Notes under the pieces: generated by a model | Told to the model about the DNA's origin: nothing | Database searches by the model: none | Seen by the model: only the letters and a program-made list of their open reading frames with translations | Shown: piece by piece, positions 21,605 to 33,818 of the stretch | Layout of the letters: every line of letters starts with the position of its first letter | Position numbering within the stretch: position 1 is the first letter of the stretch | DNA from: Aplectana chamaeleonis | Lineage: Eukaryota; Nematoda; Chromadorea; Rhabditida; Cosmocercidae | DNA length: 64,000 bases | Assembly (NCBI GenBank): GCA_029168955.1 | Contig: JAPDOI010001709.1 | Span: 62,001-126,000 of the forward strand | Reading direction: 5' to 3' | Made by a program: the position numbers and the translations under genes

Positions 21605-22759
21605 AGGTCCATTTTTGGTTTAAACGAAAGACCTTTGTGGATATACGGTATGAGTTAAAGGCTTCGACTTGATTGGAACTCCTTCTTTGAGGTGCTGATC
21701 ATGATTCAGCTCTCCGCCTTTCAAGGTTGAAAGGATTACGGTGAATCACGGTTGCCGAATGACTATAAACCTGCGATAGCCCACTGTATTCCTTGCGGAA
21801 TCAAGAAAAGTATGTTGAATTCGTGACTAGAACCTCGAGAAACCCCTTGGCAAAGACTCAGCCAAAACGGAAATGTCGACCTCTTCCGGAATGAGTACCC
21901 TGGCGTACCGTAATCATCCGAAAGACTGAAAATGGACTCAACGTTTGTGTTCAACACCTCAGACAATCCCAATGTGCTCATGTAGGCTGGGAGCGAAGTG
22001 TTTTCTGAACCTGGAGGATACACACTACTTCTTCTGTGCAACGATCTTTGAAAATCTGGGTCCATAATTTAAAGTACTTATGAGGCAGATAAGGCATATG
22101 TATGTTAGAGAAATAATTCGGAAAAAATGATTCCTCATATCAAACGAGAGAAAATATTTTGTAATTTTTGTTGATTTGGAAAACATGTTTTGGTCTACAA
22201 TCAAGAATAATTATGACGTACAGCACGTCTGGTTTGGGCACTTATGAATTCTGCAAATGGCTGAGCTAAAAATGCATCAATGGATAGCGCAATGACCAAT
22301 CTGTGATTTTAGTTGGCGTCTAGGAGCAATTATTCAGATCTCGTTGCTCGTGCGAAATGGCCGCATCGCTGCGCCATAATATAGTCCGATCACGAACTAG
22401 AAGTCCGCGTTTCAGTCCAAAATTCTCGACTTGCAATGCTCAAATTTAGAAGTTTTGACTCGTTTTTTACGCTTTTAATGGTACCAGGGGCCATACGACC
22501 CAGGTCACGTACTAGCTTTTACGAGCGTATCTGCTGCCTTTAAACAAAGCCAAATTCCTCTCTTCTTCTCGAAGTATGTAATGGAATAAAGAACACTTCT
22601 TCAGCCTCGTGTGGCCGCGTGCTGTAACGTCGATCTTGCAAGTCCAGAAATAATGGTGTTAGGTTTGTAATCAGTAGAAAAAATGGAAGTTGTTTGTGTT
22701 TGGTAACAGGACAACAACAACGATTTACAGTTCAGGGCAACGGAAAAGGCGATTTCGGT
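21605..22759. other. No gene; one terminal fragment of a family C MITE
   Basis: TTTACGAGCGTATCTGCTGC before CTTTAA at 22,517-22,541 matches the right end of the family C MITE at 27,377-27,836; no left end was found. A 100-codon minus frame at 21,763-22,065 is unassigned. Confidence 0.35.
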
Positions 22760-22890
22760 AGAGTATCCTCTGTTTCCGAGTGAAATTCATTTCCAATCAC
22801 CGCGTACGTCCGCGCGTACGCTGCGTCTCCTTCTCCCCATACTTTCTAGCTGTTTCTATCCTCGCTCCGCGCTGAGTAATATTGGCTCGG
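22760..22890 (-). repeat. Dispersed repeat G (minus copy)
   Basis: Its reverse complement shares a GAGTAYACGC/GGGGAGAAGGAGACGC core and CACTCGGAAACAGAG with 30,545-30,695. A weaker copy lies at 1,800-1,950. Confidence 0.55.
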
Positions 22891-22935
22891 AACTAGGAGA
22901 TATTTATTTCCATTAATCACACTGCAGGTTGCTCC

Positions 22936-23079
22936 ATAAAGCCTATTTCAGGGTTCCATCGCCGATGGCGGCGATAGCATGCTTCAAATGGGAATGGACC
23001 CGCGACGCGATCACGATCGATACTCATAATAACAATGCTATCGCATCGTTCTGCGATCGTGGTGTGAAACAGGCCTTAT
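22936..23079. mobile_element. Small MITE with AAGCCTATTTCA ends
   Basis: AAAGCCTATTTCAGGGTT at the left is mirrored by GTGTGAAACAGGCCTT at the right. The interior is rich in ATCGC/GCGAT. About 145 bp, non-coding. Confidence 0.5.
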
Positions 23080-26000
23080 CGACGGCAAAGTTGTAGTTTT
23101 CTCCCGAATTTCGAAGAAAAAAAAACACGTGGAAAAACAGTACGTTTTCTGCCACACAAAAACGTTATCAAGATACCTATAAAAAGTCTTTACCATGGAT
23201 CACGAAGGAATTACTAGAAATAACGAATTTCTCTGTCATTTCCCTTTTTTTGCAATTTTTCAATTTTTCTTGTTATTCCTGCGTGTATCTATGACAAGGA
23301 TAATGTGTGATGGGTGATAACTTACCGTTTCTCAACATCCCCGCGTTTTTTCTTCAAAATTGAGGAGAAAATTTCGTCTTTTGTGCCTTTTATACCAACA
23401 AAACGCGCTTCAGTCTTCGAAAAATCCGGAAGTAGGCCTCATAATTGTGTTTAGCGTCCAAAACCAGCACCCCCCCCCTTAGCAAAGTTTGAATGGGGGC
23501 ACATTCTTTACACTTTGTAAATAGGTTTCGGAATTGTACGAATTCTCGGTTTATTTATACCAATCAAAGGGCTCTGGGAGCGTGTCAGAAAAATGTTCCA
23601 GACTGGACTTAAACTCCTTCCAGGTGTGTTATTTGCGACGGTGATCACGAATATGGGGTTTATTTGCTGCTTTTACAAAGTTTTCGACTAAATTCGTTCA
23701 AGGCCTCCAATCGGGTTGAATTTGAGGGCAAAATGTGACTTTTAACGATTTCCGGAACGCTACGGTAGAAATGGCTCAAAATGTTTCTCTATGGGTTATT
23801 TGGAGTGCTAAGCACGAATAGTATGTAGCCTATTTATCGATTTCTCACAGAATGCCTCAGATTACGGTGGGTATACGGTAGTTTGATAGAAGTCTCAGAT
23901 TTGACTCCAAATTTGTGTACGGGAGTTATTCGTGGTTGTGAACACGAATTTAACATCCGTTTCTCGATTTTCAAATACTAAGGTAGGTTTTGCACCCTAA
24001 ATGGCATGGTACATACTGTAATCTACAGTGAACCTCAGAATTTCGACAAACGGACTCCAGATTTGTGATCACCACCCTAGATGAGCCTACAAACAAGTTT
24101 AGAGCGAAATCCGTGAAAACTTTTTGAAATACCCAAACAAATGTCTGATGGGTACCCTTGCCTTTTCGCGAATCCTAAAAACGCTTATAACTTCTTGGAA
24201 CCTGCAGCTCGGGGCGGAATACTGCGCAGTTTTGCTATTGAGCCACAAGAGATACAGAACGAGTCGTCTCCGCAGATGTGTTTACCACTAAATACACTTC
24301 CCTCGTTAGTGGAAATAGGCAACAGCACACTCGCTTTTTTTCTTTGCCGTGAACTGTAGAGTTCACGTAATAAATTTACTCTGAGGAATGGATGGGGCTG
24401 CGACGGTAGATCGCCGCCAGCGAGTCGAAACCCCGTTGGCCAGTGATGCCGCCAACACTTCACGGCCAGCCGCCTGGTACATGCGTCAGAATAAATCGAA
24501 TACGGAAACCATGCAACCAACGTCAGTTCCAGTTGACTCAAATCACACTTCGGGATGTGGTTCCTTTTGTCGGTGCAGAATACGTAATTCCCGCAAAGCC
24601 TGTCATGAAATGCAAGTCAAGCTTGACCACTGAGCATTTGAAAACTAACCAGCTTTGAATACACACTGTTCGAGAGCCTGCAGTAGGAGCGGGTCTCTTT
24701 CATCACAAAAATGATGCACTAAGTTTACAGAATTCCGAAATCTCTAGAAGAGAGAAAAGGGCATAGATCACATCAGATATTTCATAGAGTGTCGACCACG
24801 AAATTTTAGGAACGACTAAAGCAATTCTCAAACAAAAAAAAGAAAATCGAAAATTTCGTCTCATTAAAACGGGGTGAATCCAACCCTATGGCTACCAAAA
24901 TCTCACAATTAGCTGTTTGAAACACCTGGTAACAAAACTCACCTGAAATCCGGGAAAAGAGATTAGGAGACCAGAGAAGTAGTCAGTTTGGGCCGCAGTC
25001 AGCTGTTTTCCGCCGGGGCAAACTCGTCAGTAAACTCCCGACGTGATGCAGGCTCGCCGACCGCGTGGGCGGACATTCACATTCGGACGCACCTTGCATT
25101 GGGTGCACCGTTTTCGCGTCTAGGGAGCCTATACAGTCACAACAATACGTATTCCAAAAAACTACAAAATCAAGTGATGAGTTTGCTGCCATCAAGAGCC
25201 GGAATGACGAAATACCGGATCGGTAACTAATTTTTTTTAGTTTTCAAGACAAAAGTTTGCATATTAGTGCACAAAATGCAAATACTAGCATGTTGTAGAC
25301 TACTAGAGAATAAAGAAACAGAACTTTCTTGATTCAAGCTTGAATGGCATGAAGCTTAGTGACAAAATAATACCTAACTTAGCCATTAGTTCCAAGGAAA
25401 GAGGGTGGTCGAAATTTTGATAGAGTGTTTGATTGATTGTTTGTGAAGTTTGGGTGAGTTACAAGGCTGGCCTGATATCTCCTAGTTGTCCTGGAGGTAA
25501 AGTTTGGCTTATGGAGTTCTATGGGATTTGCTGCAGTGTGATGAAATTCTAATGATGAAGTAAACGTAAAACAAGAAGAAATCCGTAAGAATCGTATCTT
25601 AAAGGCACCATAGTTAGAGCTTAGTTTGATCAATTATGAGATCGCATCTCTTCCCCAGCATTCTCCCTCTAAGAGTGAAGAACTAAAGCGAAGAGAACTG
25701 ACTTTTGTAGATCTAACTGCTCGGAGGACCTTGAAAGATCACATATTTGCATGTTGTCAAAGTTCTGTTTGAGTGTTTGTCACAAAGTCAAATTGGACAA
25801 GACAACATATGTTTCCAATCTTCGGGTGTGATGTAATAAAGTGAGCTGTTAATCACCCAAAGTAATCATTATGCTATTTCCGCGAAGAGAACGCATAAAT
25901 ACCGGACATTGCGAAGATTGGATGTGCTTACCTCAGCAGTCCACGTTGGCTCAGGTCTTTGATCAAGTCCCCTAATAATAGGTTGCTTTTTTTCGATCTT

Positions 26001-26180
26001 TCTCCTCCCCATGGCACCGTTCTCTCAGTGAATGAGATAGAAATTTCTACATTTTCTCATTGCCATGGAATTTTTCTTACTAGGAAGTCACAACTTGGTG
26101 CAAAAAACCGTTTATTTTTCCGGTTTTTTTACCGGGGCTTCATTTAATTTTTATACCCCTTCTTCAAGGCACATGCAGAG
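23080..26180. other. No gene; dispersed repeat
   Basis: About 24,020-24,250 (AACGGACTCCA... and AAAAACGCTTATAACTTC) resembles 32,960-33,140. Otherwise no coding pattern or structured repeat was found; overlapping frames at 24,141-24,660 have no recognisable domain. Confidence 0.35.
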
Positions 26181-26184
26181 TTAA

Positions 26185-26667
26185 AGGCAGTGTTCACTAT
26201 AATCTTCGATTTCGAGATCAATAGCTAAATCGATTGTTTGGCCCCCGGGTAGAACATAAATGACGAAGGAATTGAGAAAAAGCACTAGAAGGACACGAAA
26301 TACTTTACTCTCACCCCACCTCTTTACTCTCACAGGAACTGTTCGTTGTGACAATGAAATCATTTGTGGGCCCGTCCTTAACCAATATTTGCTTTTTGTT
26401 GCTCCGTTATTTTCTTCGGACCTTAACTAGTACTATTTTGCCTGGAATATTCTTACATTTTCGTCTAATCCCATTTTTCACCGGTGACAACCACCGTGAA
26501 CATGTTCATACAACTGGACAACTAGTCCAGGCCAGAGATTAATGTCACTGAAATATGACGTTTTAGTGCGGCTCTCAACGTTTCTTCGTAATTTCGGTAA
26601 CACTCGGTGGCCAACGCTTTGTTTTGAGTGGAGAACTCGGGAACGAAAATCATCGTGAACACTGCCT
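26185..26667 (+). mobile_element. TA/TTAA MITE, family D copy 1
   Basis: It is flanked by TTAA at 26,181-26,184 and 26,668-26,671. It starts AGGCAGTGTTCACTAT and ends ATCGTGAACACTGCCT. The interior includes CACCGGTGACAACCACCGTG and ACAACTAGTCCAGGCCAGAG. Copies in the opposite orientation are at 41,829 and 56,876. Confidence 0.75.
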
Positions 26668-26671
26668 TTAA

Positions 26672-27372
26672 ACAAAAGTCTCGAAAACTAACTGTGGGTG
26701 ATCTTCTATGATTTCGCATTCGCAATTTTAACGTTCCCTGAAGAAATTTTCTTTACTAATGGACTTTGAGCTTACAAAACTTTGGAAACCGTTTCGTTCG
26801 GATATGTGAATTATTAGAAATAGGTTTTTTTGGGAACTCAACAACAAATGTAAAGAAGCTCTCTGTATATTCGCCGAGGAATGAATAAGTATAATATGTT
26901 CACCATCCAATTGAAATGGAAATTTAAAAATCAATCCGAGTGATCAATTAATAATTCGAACTCAAAAACTTTTTTTTTCGAAATTATGCAACCAAAGTCT
27001 AAAGCAGATTAAGAGAGTTGTGCGGTTCTTGCAATTGGCAAAATACAAATGATGTAGTGTTCCAAAAATTAGTGAAAAACTTCTATGAAACGTGAGCCAA
27101 TAATTCATTTCCTACACGCCCAGATACGCCCTCTATACGTAACAATTTATGAAAAGAAAACAACACAGGAACAGAAAAAAACGATTACGGCAGGAATGCC
27201 GGCGCTGGCCGTAAAATAAGTATGTGATTGCGAGCAAGTCATTTGTCTCTCCTTATGCCTAGTGCATACTTCTCGCGAAAGCCACAGTGCATATCACCCA
27301 TATTGATTTTCGGTAAATTTGTATGACAGACACTATGTCGCGTCACCCGGCGCGGAAAGTGTGCAGTACGCC
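26672..27372. other. No gene seen
   Basis: AT-rich with no supported frame. Confidence 0.35.
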
Positions 27373-27376
27373 TTAA

Positions 27377-27836
27377 AGGCAGCATACACGCTCGTAAAAG
27401 TGATTGAGATAACTACGGAAATAGAATGGTATGACCCAGATTACAACGCCTACGCATTTTAAAGTGTCAAAAACGACCCACAATGCCGCTACATGAGTTA
27501 GAAATTGGCCCCGCCCTGTATTTTCACGCCCCTGTATTTGCCCTTCCCCTGCAACGCAAGGTTGCTCGGTCATATTCACCGTCGGTACTGTTAGTAAATT
27601 GCCTAACAAGTGAACCACACACGTCACTGACGGCGAAGATGGCCCAAAAACCCTGTGTTGGAGGAAAAGGGCAAATACAGGGGGCGTGAAAATACAGGGC
27701 GGGGCCAACTTCTAACTCATGTGGTGACATGGTGGGTCGTTTTTGACACTTCAAATTGCGCAGGCATTATGTTGTAAGCCATACGGTTCGATTCACATTG
27801 TTATCCCAATCATGTTTACGAGCGTGTTTGCTGCCT
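27377..27836 (+). mobile_element. TA/TTAA MITE, family C
   Basis: It begins AGGCAGCATACACGCTCGTA after TTAA (27,373-27,376) and ends TTACGAGCGTGTTTGCTGCC before the TTAA at 27,837-27,840. An internal inverted pair contains CTGTATTTTCACGCCCCTG. The family A element follows with no intervening base. Confidence 0.75.
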
Positions 27837-27840
27837 TTAA

Positions 27841-28321
27841 AGGCAGTGTTCACGATGAAAATTATGTTTCAGTTTCCACTAAGAATGGATAGTGGAGGGG
27901 CATACTGTAACGTTGACGTCGAAAGAACGCATGCCAGGAAAAGCCCCAAAAGAGCCCGAATTTGCCACTTTGAGCGCAAGGCAAACCCCAAAAACGCAAC
28001 ACACGCCCACCGACGTGAACAAATGAATGCTCGAGATCGTAAGATGAGCGATGATTTCCAATCATTAGCACCGCTCTTCCCTTCATTCTCAACTTCTCTC
28101 TTTACTCAGGTCAGCTCGCATACATCGGCTGCAAAAGACGGAGGTTACAAGCCTCTGACAACTCGTCCATCATGTTTCCTTGGCTCAATTTTTGAGGGAC
28201 CATAACTCTGTTTCCAGAAGGTCTTGTACGATTTCAGAGACATACATAATTGGAATCAGCATGGGGCCATTCTCAAGAAAGGCGGGAAAACAGAAAAACG
28301 ATTTTATCGTGAACACTGCCT
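27841..28321 (+). mobile_element. TA/TTAA MITE, family A copy 2
   Basis: A 481-bp element between TTAA at 27,837-27,840 (shared with family C) and 28,322-28,325. The termini AGGCAGTGTTCACGAT are inverted. The best landmark inside is TTTACTCAGGTCAGCTCGCA. Open frames within do not extend past the element and vary between copies. Confidence 0.8.
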
Positions 28322-29198
28322 TTAAGCTATGCTTTGACTGCATTCGATCGCTGCGGCCATGCGAGGGACAACTGTTCCTTTTTCATCGCGAGTACTGGAA
28401 AGGCTCTAAAATTGTGATCGCTTCGTGGCAAACGTCCTACATCACCGGGACGCGGCGGCGAAATCCTATGTTTTACCGCTTCGCTGCTGGAGGAGCGATT
28501 CTCAATGGCCGCTGACCATTGCTCCATCGCTGCCAAAATGGCAGCGATGGAGCGATTTCCAGCGAATGACATGTTTCTTTCTGTGAACATTGCTAAATTA
28601 TGTAACACGACGATATCAGTGTTTACGAGTCGGAACAGGTTATTAATGGCCACTGGCAATAACTTTCCACCGATTAATTGATTTTCTTCGATCGCCTATG
28701 AGGTTCTGCACTATGAACAAAATCGCTGCCGCTGCTACAGCAGCGGGCGCAAAATCGCTGCGACGAAAAACATCAGCAATGCAGTCGAAACATGGCTTTA
28801 GGCCGGGATCATACTACCGTCGCGGCGATATAAAAGAAAAAGCGTTATGGATCAATCGCCGCGATATTGCACATTTTTAGGGAATCGATTGCTTTAGTAA
28901 GCATAATGACAGTTCCTAAAGCGGAATGGGATGAGATCATTCTCCTAAAACGGTTGGCATCTCAGCTTTTTATCACCTGAGCGAAGTTTCGAGGTAATAT
29001 TGATATGGCCGCAATTTCACTTCCTAGTTGCTCGATAGAGAGCGAAGACGATGTTATCGCGGCCGTATGCATATTTGCTTGAAAATATGAAAATGCGATT
29101 GAAACGTAAGGTTTGAATCGTTTCCTGATCAATATCTTATCCCATGTCACTCCACGAACCCACCATTCTGCTCGTCAAAACAATCGATTCTCTCCAGT
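28322..29198. other. No gene; ATCGCTGC-rich sequence
   Basis: Repeated GCGATGG/ATCGCTGC words and a short hairpin near 28,524-28,555. No coding frame that I support. Confidence 0.35.
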
Positions 29199-29230
29199 GT
29201 GCAGTATACTTGTTCCAAATGAAATTCATT

Positions 29231-29612
29231 TCGAATATCCGACTTTTCGACTATAGTCGGATATCGCACTTGTTCGAATATCCGACTTTTCGACTATAGT
29301 CGGATATCGCACTTTTTCGAATATTCGACTTTTCGACTGCAGTCGGATATCGCCCTTTTTCGAATATTCAACTTTTCGACTATAGTCGGATATCGCACTT
29401 TTTCGAATATTCGGCTTTTCGACTATAGTCGGATATCGCACTTTCTCGAATATTCGACTTTTCGACTATAGTCGGATATCGCACTTTCTCGAATATTCGA
29501 CTTTTCGACTGTAATCGGATATCGCACTTTTTCGAATATTCGACTTTTCGACTATAGTCGGATATCGCACTTTTTCGAATATTCGACTTTTCGAATGAAA
29601 AGTCGGCTTTTT
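29231..29612 (+). repeat. 43-bp tandem satellite, array 1 (about 8 to 9 units)
   Basis: Each unit contains GACTTTTCGACTATAGTCGG followed by ATATCGCACTTTTTCGAATA. Unit starts at 29,231, 29,274 and 29,317 give the period of 43 bp. The array closes with a variant unit, TCGAATGAAAAGTCGG. It contains the short palindrome GACTATAGTC. Translations through it are repetitive artefacts. Confidence 0.9.
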
Positions 29613-30114
29613 TATCCGACTATGAAAAACATTGAGGTGAAAGTAACTGTTTCTTTTTGCATAAAAACACATGGATTTCTCACTCATCCACTCGCGGACA
29701 TTCTGACAGCTTGAAACATCACTTTTCAAACCAAAATCAGACCGATATAACTGGTTGGTGGATGTTTAGGCGTGGCTTATATGTGTTTGCCAGAGGTTTT
29801 GTGGTAAGAGCTCGTATCTGGCGGAGTTTCCGTAGCAATATGCTGTTAGCGTGATATGCTCTCCAATTTAGATGGGAAAAGGCAGTCTGCAATGAATACG
29901 TTCGCCGATCAGTCAGAGCGGTCCGATTTGCTTGGTAAGGAAATTAGGTAACTTATATAATATTTTTATCACTATATTCAACCTTGTTTTCGAAGTTGAT
30001 TATTACGGTAGAGAGTCTATTACATTTTGATTTGTCATGAAATATCACATATTCCGAGTTCTACTACCGTATAGGAAAGTGCCTCTACAGTTTGGGAACA
30101 GTGTGAAGACATAG

Positions 30115-30389
30115 TGTGCTTTTGTGGGCCAAAGTCCGGTCCGCAATTGCGTCTCGACACGCTTTGCGGCGCACCACCCAAGTCGGAAGAGCTTCCAGCG
30201 CCGCAGCCGTCGATCTGTTGACTCTAGGTGGGTTTTGGAGACTGGAAACCAAAACAAATAGGAGAAAATTGTATAAAAAAGGCCTATCGAGTCGGTTTTG
30301 GCGCTGGAAACTCGACCGACCCGAGCGCGTGCGGCCGCAAAGCGTGTCGAGACGCAATCGCGGACCGGAATTTGAGCCAGAGAAGCACA
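30115..30389 (-). mobile_element. Inverted-repeat MITE, family P copy 1
   Basis: Arms of about 65 bp share CCGGTCCGCAATTGCGTCTC and GACACGCTTTGCGG in inverted orientation. The centre has GTTGACTCTAGGTG. The second copy is at 45,287-45,564 in the opposite orientation. ORFs of 120-132 codons across it are on both strands and are judged fortuitous. Confidence 0.75.
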
Positions 30390-30544
30390 GCAGAAGTTTC
30401 AAAAAAGTTGCTAGAAGTAATTCTTGCTCGGAGAACCTGCTCTCTGCCGACGGATCGCGAGATGCATCACGCAAGAACAGGAGATTCCCAGGGTTTTGGA
30501 GGCATCTGGTCTAATTTTATCGCGAGAATTTATCCTCTCGTTCT

Positions 30545-30695
30545 GGGCCAGATTTACTCTGTTCCCCCGCGCCCTTGTGCGGAGCAAGGGTAGAGACAGC
30601 GAGAAATTGTGGGGAGAAGGAGACGCGGCATACGCACGCAGACGCACGCGACGAAGGGAAATAAATCACACTCGGAAACAGAGCAAACGTAAACT
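30545..30695 (+). repeat. Dispersed repeat G (plus copy)
   Basis: It shares GGGGAGAAGGAGACGC and CACTCGGAAACAGAG with the reverse complement of 22,760-22,890. Confidence 0.55.
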
Positions 30696-31278
30696 ACGGA
30701 CATATTAGCCCCAGTTCATGGAATTTTAGCTACGTCACCTCCACGAACTACGGAAATTCTTGCCGAGAACGCTGAAAAAAGGTGGAAAATTCTCGCATTG
30801 ATCGATCCACCCTGTCCTGATCAGAACTATGGGGCAATCTCAGCTGCGACCGACCGCACTGCCGTTTCTTCCCACGGCCTGCAGCATCCACGCGGTCAAA
30901 AATATCCTTGACACGGTCTTCCAAAGAGTGGTTCGGGTTCACCCTTCACGATCAGCCACAGTGTATCGAGTAATCGATTTGTGAGATGACTGGAGCGGTC
31001 TTACGAACGGCATCCCTGCGTTCAGCGTAGCCAACGCGGGATGAGATCGCAGTTCGACACAAACTGTCGCTAAACCTGTAAATTCTCGCAACAATTAAGG
31101 CGAGAATTTACGGGCTTAAAGACATCGAAATGGAGAATATCGCCTTCGTTTTTGCGTTGACTATGCTTAGAGCTTGCACTCTTGCACCTTTCATGCAAGG
31201 CGAAGCGGGTTTTAGCGAGCGTCGCCAGAACCCGAAACATCCTGCACTAAGGAATGAGAGGGCGTAACAGGCCGCCCC
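30696..31278. other. No gene seen
   Basis: No supported coding frame or structured repeat. Confidence 0.35.
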
Positions 31279-31378
31279 CTTGGAAGCATCTTGCTACCCA
31301 TGGGCAGAGTTGTGAGCTGTTGGATACCCTTGGAAGCATCTTGCTACCCATGGGCAGAGTTGTGAGCTGTTAGATACG
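31279..31378 (+). repeat. 50-bp tandem duplication
   Basis: CTTGGAAGCATCTTGCTACC occurs at 31,279 and 31,329. The two units, both including ATGGGCAGAGTTGTGAGCTG, differ at very few positions, so the duplication is recent. Confidence 0.85.
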
Positions 31379-31699
31379 AAAGGCAAAACTTGAAAGACAC
31401 ACAGAAGGGTGCCCACAACGATCCTTCGGTTTAATTATTCCACGAGGTTATGGTGCCTCTATACTTTGGACACGCACCCTAGTCGTCCAACAAATAGCAG
31501 AAGTCAGTCTGCAACATCGATAAGGTTCCTTTAAAAAATCGCTCCCATCTGACTTACACACACAAAGTTTCTTCCGAAAGCAAATTAAATTAAATTTTAT
31601 GTTCAAATGAATAACTAAAATAAATACAGAATCCCGGACAACCAAAAGTAATTTCGAGGAGAGTGTGAATGACGAGCAGTTTTTCTGCTTTCAGGTTGT

Positions 31700-31985
31700 A
31701 ATAACCGACTTTACGACTATAGTCGGATTTTGAACTATTCGAATATCCGACTTTTCGACTGTAGTCGGATATAACACTTTCGAATATTCGACTTTTCGAC
31801 TATAAGTGGATATCGAACTTTTTCGAATATTCGACTTTTCGACTGTAGTCGGATATCGGACTTTTTCGAATATTCGACTTTTCGACTGTAGTCGGATATT
31901 GCACTTTTTCGGATATCCGACTCTTCGAATAAAAAGTCGACTTTTTTATCCGACTGAAACAGTCGGATACTCATCCGATTATTCG
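31700..31985 (+). repeat. 43-bp tandem satellite, array 2 (about 6 units)
   Basis: The same unit and orientation as array 1, more diverged, and closed by the same kind of terminal unit (TCGAATAAAAAGTCGAC). Outside it, GGAACAAGTATAGTGTGCAG at 31,990-32,009 is the inverted counterpart of GTGCAGTATACTTGTTCC at 29,199-29,216 before array 1. Confidence 0.85.
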
Positions 31986-32012
31986 ATTCGGAACAAGTAT
32001 AGTGTGCAGTAT

Positions 32013-32639
32013 CGCAGCGATTGATCGATACCGCTTTTTCTCACGCATAGCCGCGATGGTAGTATGATCGCGGTCGTATGTAGTAGCGTCTATCGGCTAG
32101 TCATTGAGCCTCGCATGACTATCATCGCTATTTCGAAGAGGAGGGATCTTTTTTACTCAATTCTGGCACGGTTTCTCACAATTTCAACTCGGATTTTGCT
32201 GAAGACACCAGCAAAATAAGTTATAGCCGGTCCAAATGTATTTATGAACTGTATTTCCTGCAGATGTGCTGAACGTGTCTCTTGTAGGTCTTGGATGGAT
32301 TTGGCTCGAAAATTTCAATGAAGTGTTTAACGTACCGAGTTTGAATACTAAACCGGTTTCTTCAGTTTTTGAAGGCTACGCTGGGGATCGAAGAGTCACG
32401 AGTTTGAAACGACTAGAAGCATCTGATTGTTTGTTGAGCGCTCTTTCCAAATACGTGTATGATTCTGGAAGCGTTTCATAAAAACGTTTCAGATCTCACC
32501 CAAAATTTTCCTATGGGATCTTTTTGAGATGCTCATCACGAATGAGATGTTCATTTGACAGTTTTCGAAAGTATCTTAAAGTATATAGAGACGTATTTTG
32601 AAAGAAAGGTTCCCATAGGGGAAAATTTTTGAGGGCAAA
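32013..32639. other. No gene seen
   Basis: No supported coding frame; a 71-codon frame at 32,266-32,481 has no recognised homology. Confidence 0.35.
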
Positions 32640-32929
32640 GCGCGATATTCTATGCTTTCCAGAATGCCCTAATAGATCGCAGTCCCATGCCGAACAGTCA
32701 AAAATCATCGACACTCAGAGGAAGAATTAGATGCAAATTTACCCAATAAAAATCGTTGAACATTGAAAGCAAGCACTTCAGTCAGTGTGTTTTAGCAGGT
32801 CAGTCGGAAGGTCAATGTTTTTAGATTGAAATGTTTTTTCGCAATTTGTTCTTATAGGACCTACTACATGGAACCGAGAAAAGGGTTTGGAGCAGAAAAG
32901 AAGAGCATATTTGACTGCGACCACTGCCT
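32640..32929 (+). mobile_element. Truncated TA/TTAA MITE, family L
   Basis: It matches the right half of 50,734-51,270 (GTCAAAAATCATC, ACACTCAGAGGAAGAA, GAAAGCAAGCACTTCAGTCA) and ends GACCACTGCCT before TTAA at 32,930-32,933. The left terminus is missing. Confidence 0.65.
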
Positions 32930-32933
32930 TTAA

Positions 32934-33816
32934 GGCTTGTTACGCACACTAAGTAGCTGTATGTCTACCGTAACCTACAGTAAACCAGAGAATATTGACG
33001 AACGGACTCCATGTTTGGGTTCAGCTCCCTAAATGACCCCACATTAAAGTTTTGAGTAAAGTTTAGGATTTTTTCCAAACACCCTAGAAATTGGCTAATG
33101 CCTTGACCTTCACGCGAAGCTTCAAAAACGCTAATAACTTCGTTGAGAGGTTTCCGCAGCGGAATCCGACTCCAGATTCGGAGACAGCGAGCCAGACTTG
33201 GGCAGGGAACATTCGTCGTCTTTCAAATGGTGAGGATGGTCGTGCGAGGTTCCCTAGTAATGTCTCAGTCGCACCATCGCCCCTTTCCGTGACGAAAGCC
33301 TTTGAAGGCTTCCCCTCCTTTATCTCGCTTCAGCTTCAGAGAGAGGCTGCCGCTCCGAAATCAAAACCGCCGACACTGTTATCAAACTCAATTTACCCAC
33401 TGCGAAAACTGAGCTTGTTTTTGCAACTCATTGTCAGGAGAGAGGCTCAAAAGTGTCTAGAGTTCATGATGGGAGCGTGTTATCTTACCCGCTCCGGCAC
33501 CCCGTCGAACTTGTCCAACCCATTACCGTGATGGCTACAGGTGACCCACATGGTTGTGAGCGCTATTCCACTCGTCGCATCTCACGCTTCGTCGCCATCA
33601 CGTACTTCGGCGCATAACTCACGTCCAGGGATGGCTCACACACCGTTTGCAAGTGGCTGCCAGCACTGTCACTATGGAGATCAGCATGCATTAAAATAGT
33701 TAAGTGCTCACCTCTCGTTGCGTGGATGCGGGTCACATTCTGGTAGCGCGGAGGCAGCAATTAGCTTCCGGCATCGATTGCGTAGCCCACTACCGCAGTA
33801 TCAGAGTTTACGTATA
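32934..33816. other. No gene; dispersed repeat at the left
   Basis: About 32,960-33,140 resembles 24,040-24,220. The 146-codon frame at 33,091-33,531 starts in that repeat and has no recognised domain. Confidence 0.35.
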
Positions 33817-33818
33817 TA

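Noticed and set aside
21763..22065. 100-codon minus frame with ordinary-looking composition
   Set aside because: No homology recognised, no splice partner and no conserved copy; kept as unassigned rather than called a gene.
29231..29612. CRISPR-like regular array
   Set aside because: Repeats are contiguous 43-bp units without unique spacers, in a eukaryotic context; it is a satellite.
33091..33531. 146-codon + frame
   Set aside because: It begins in a dispersed repeat also present near 24.1 kb and shows no domain.
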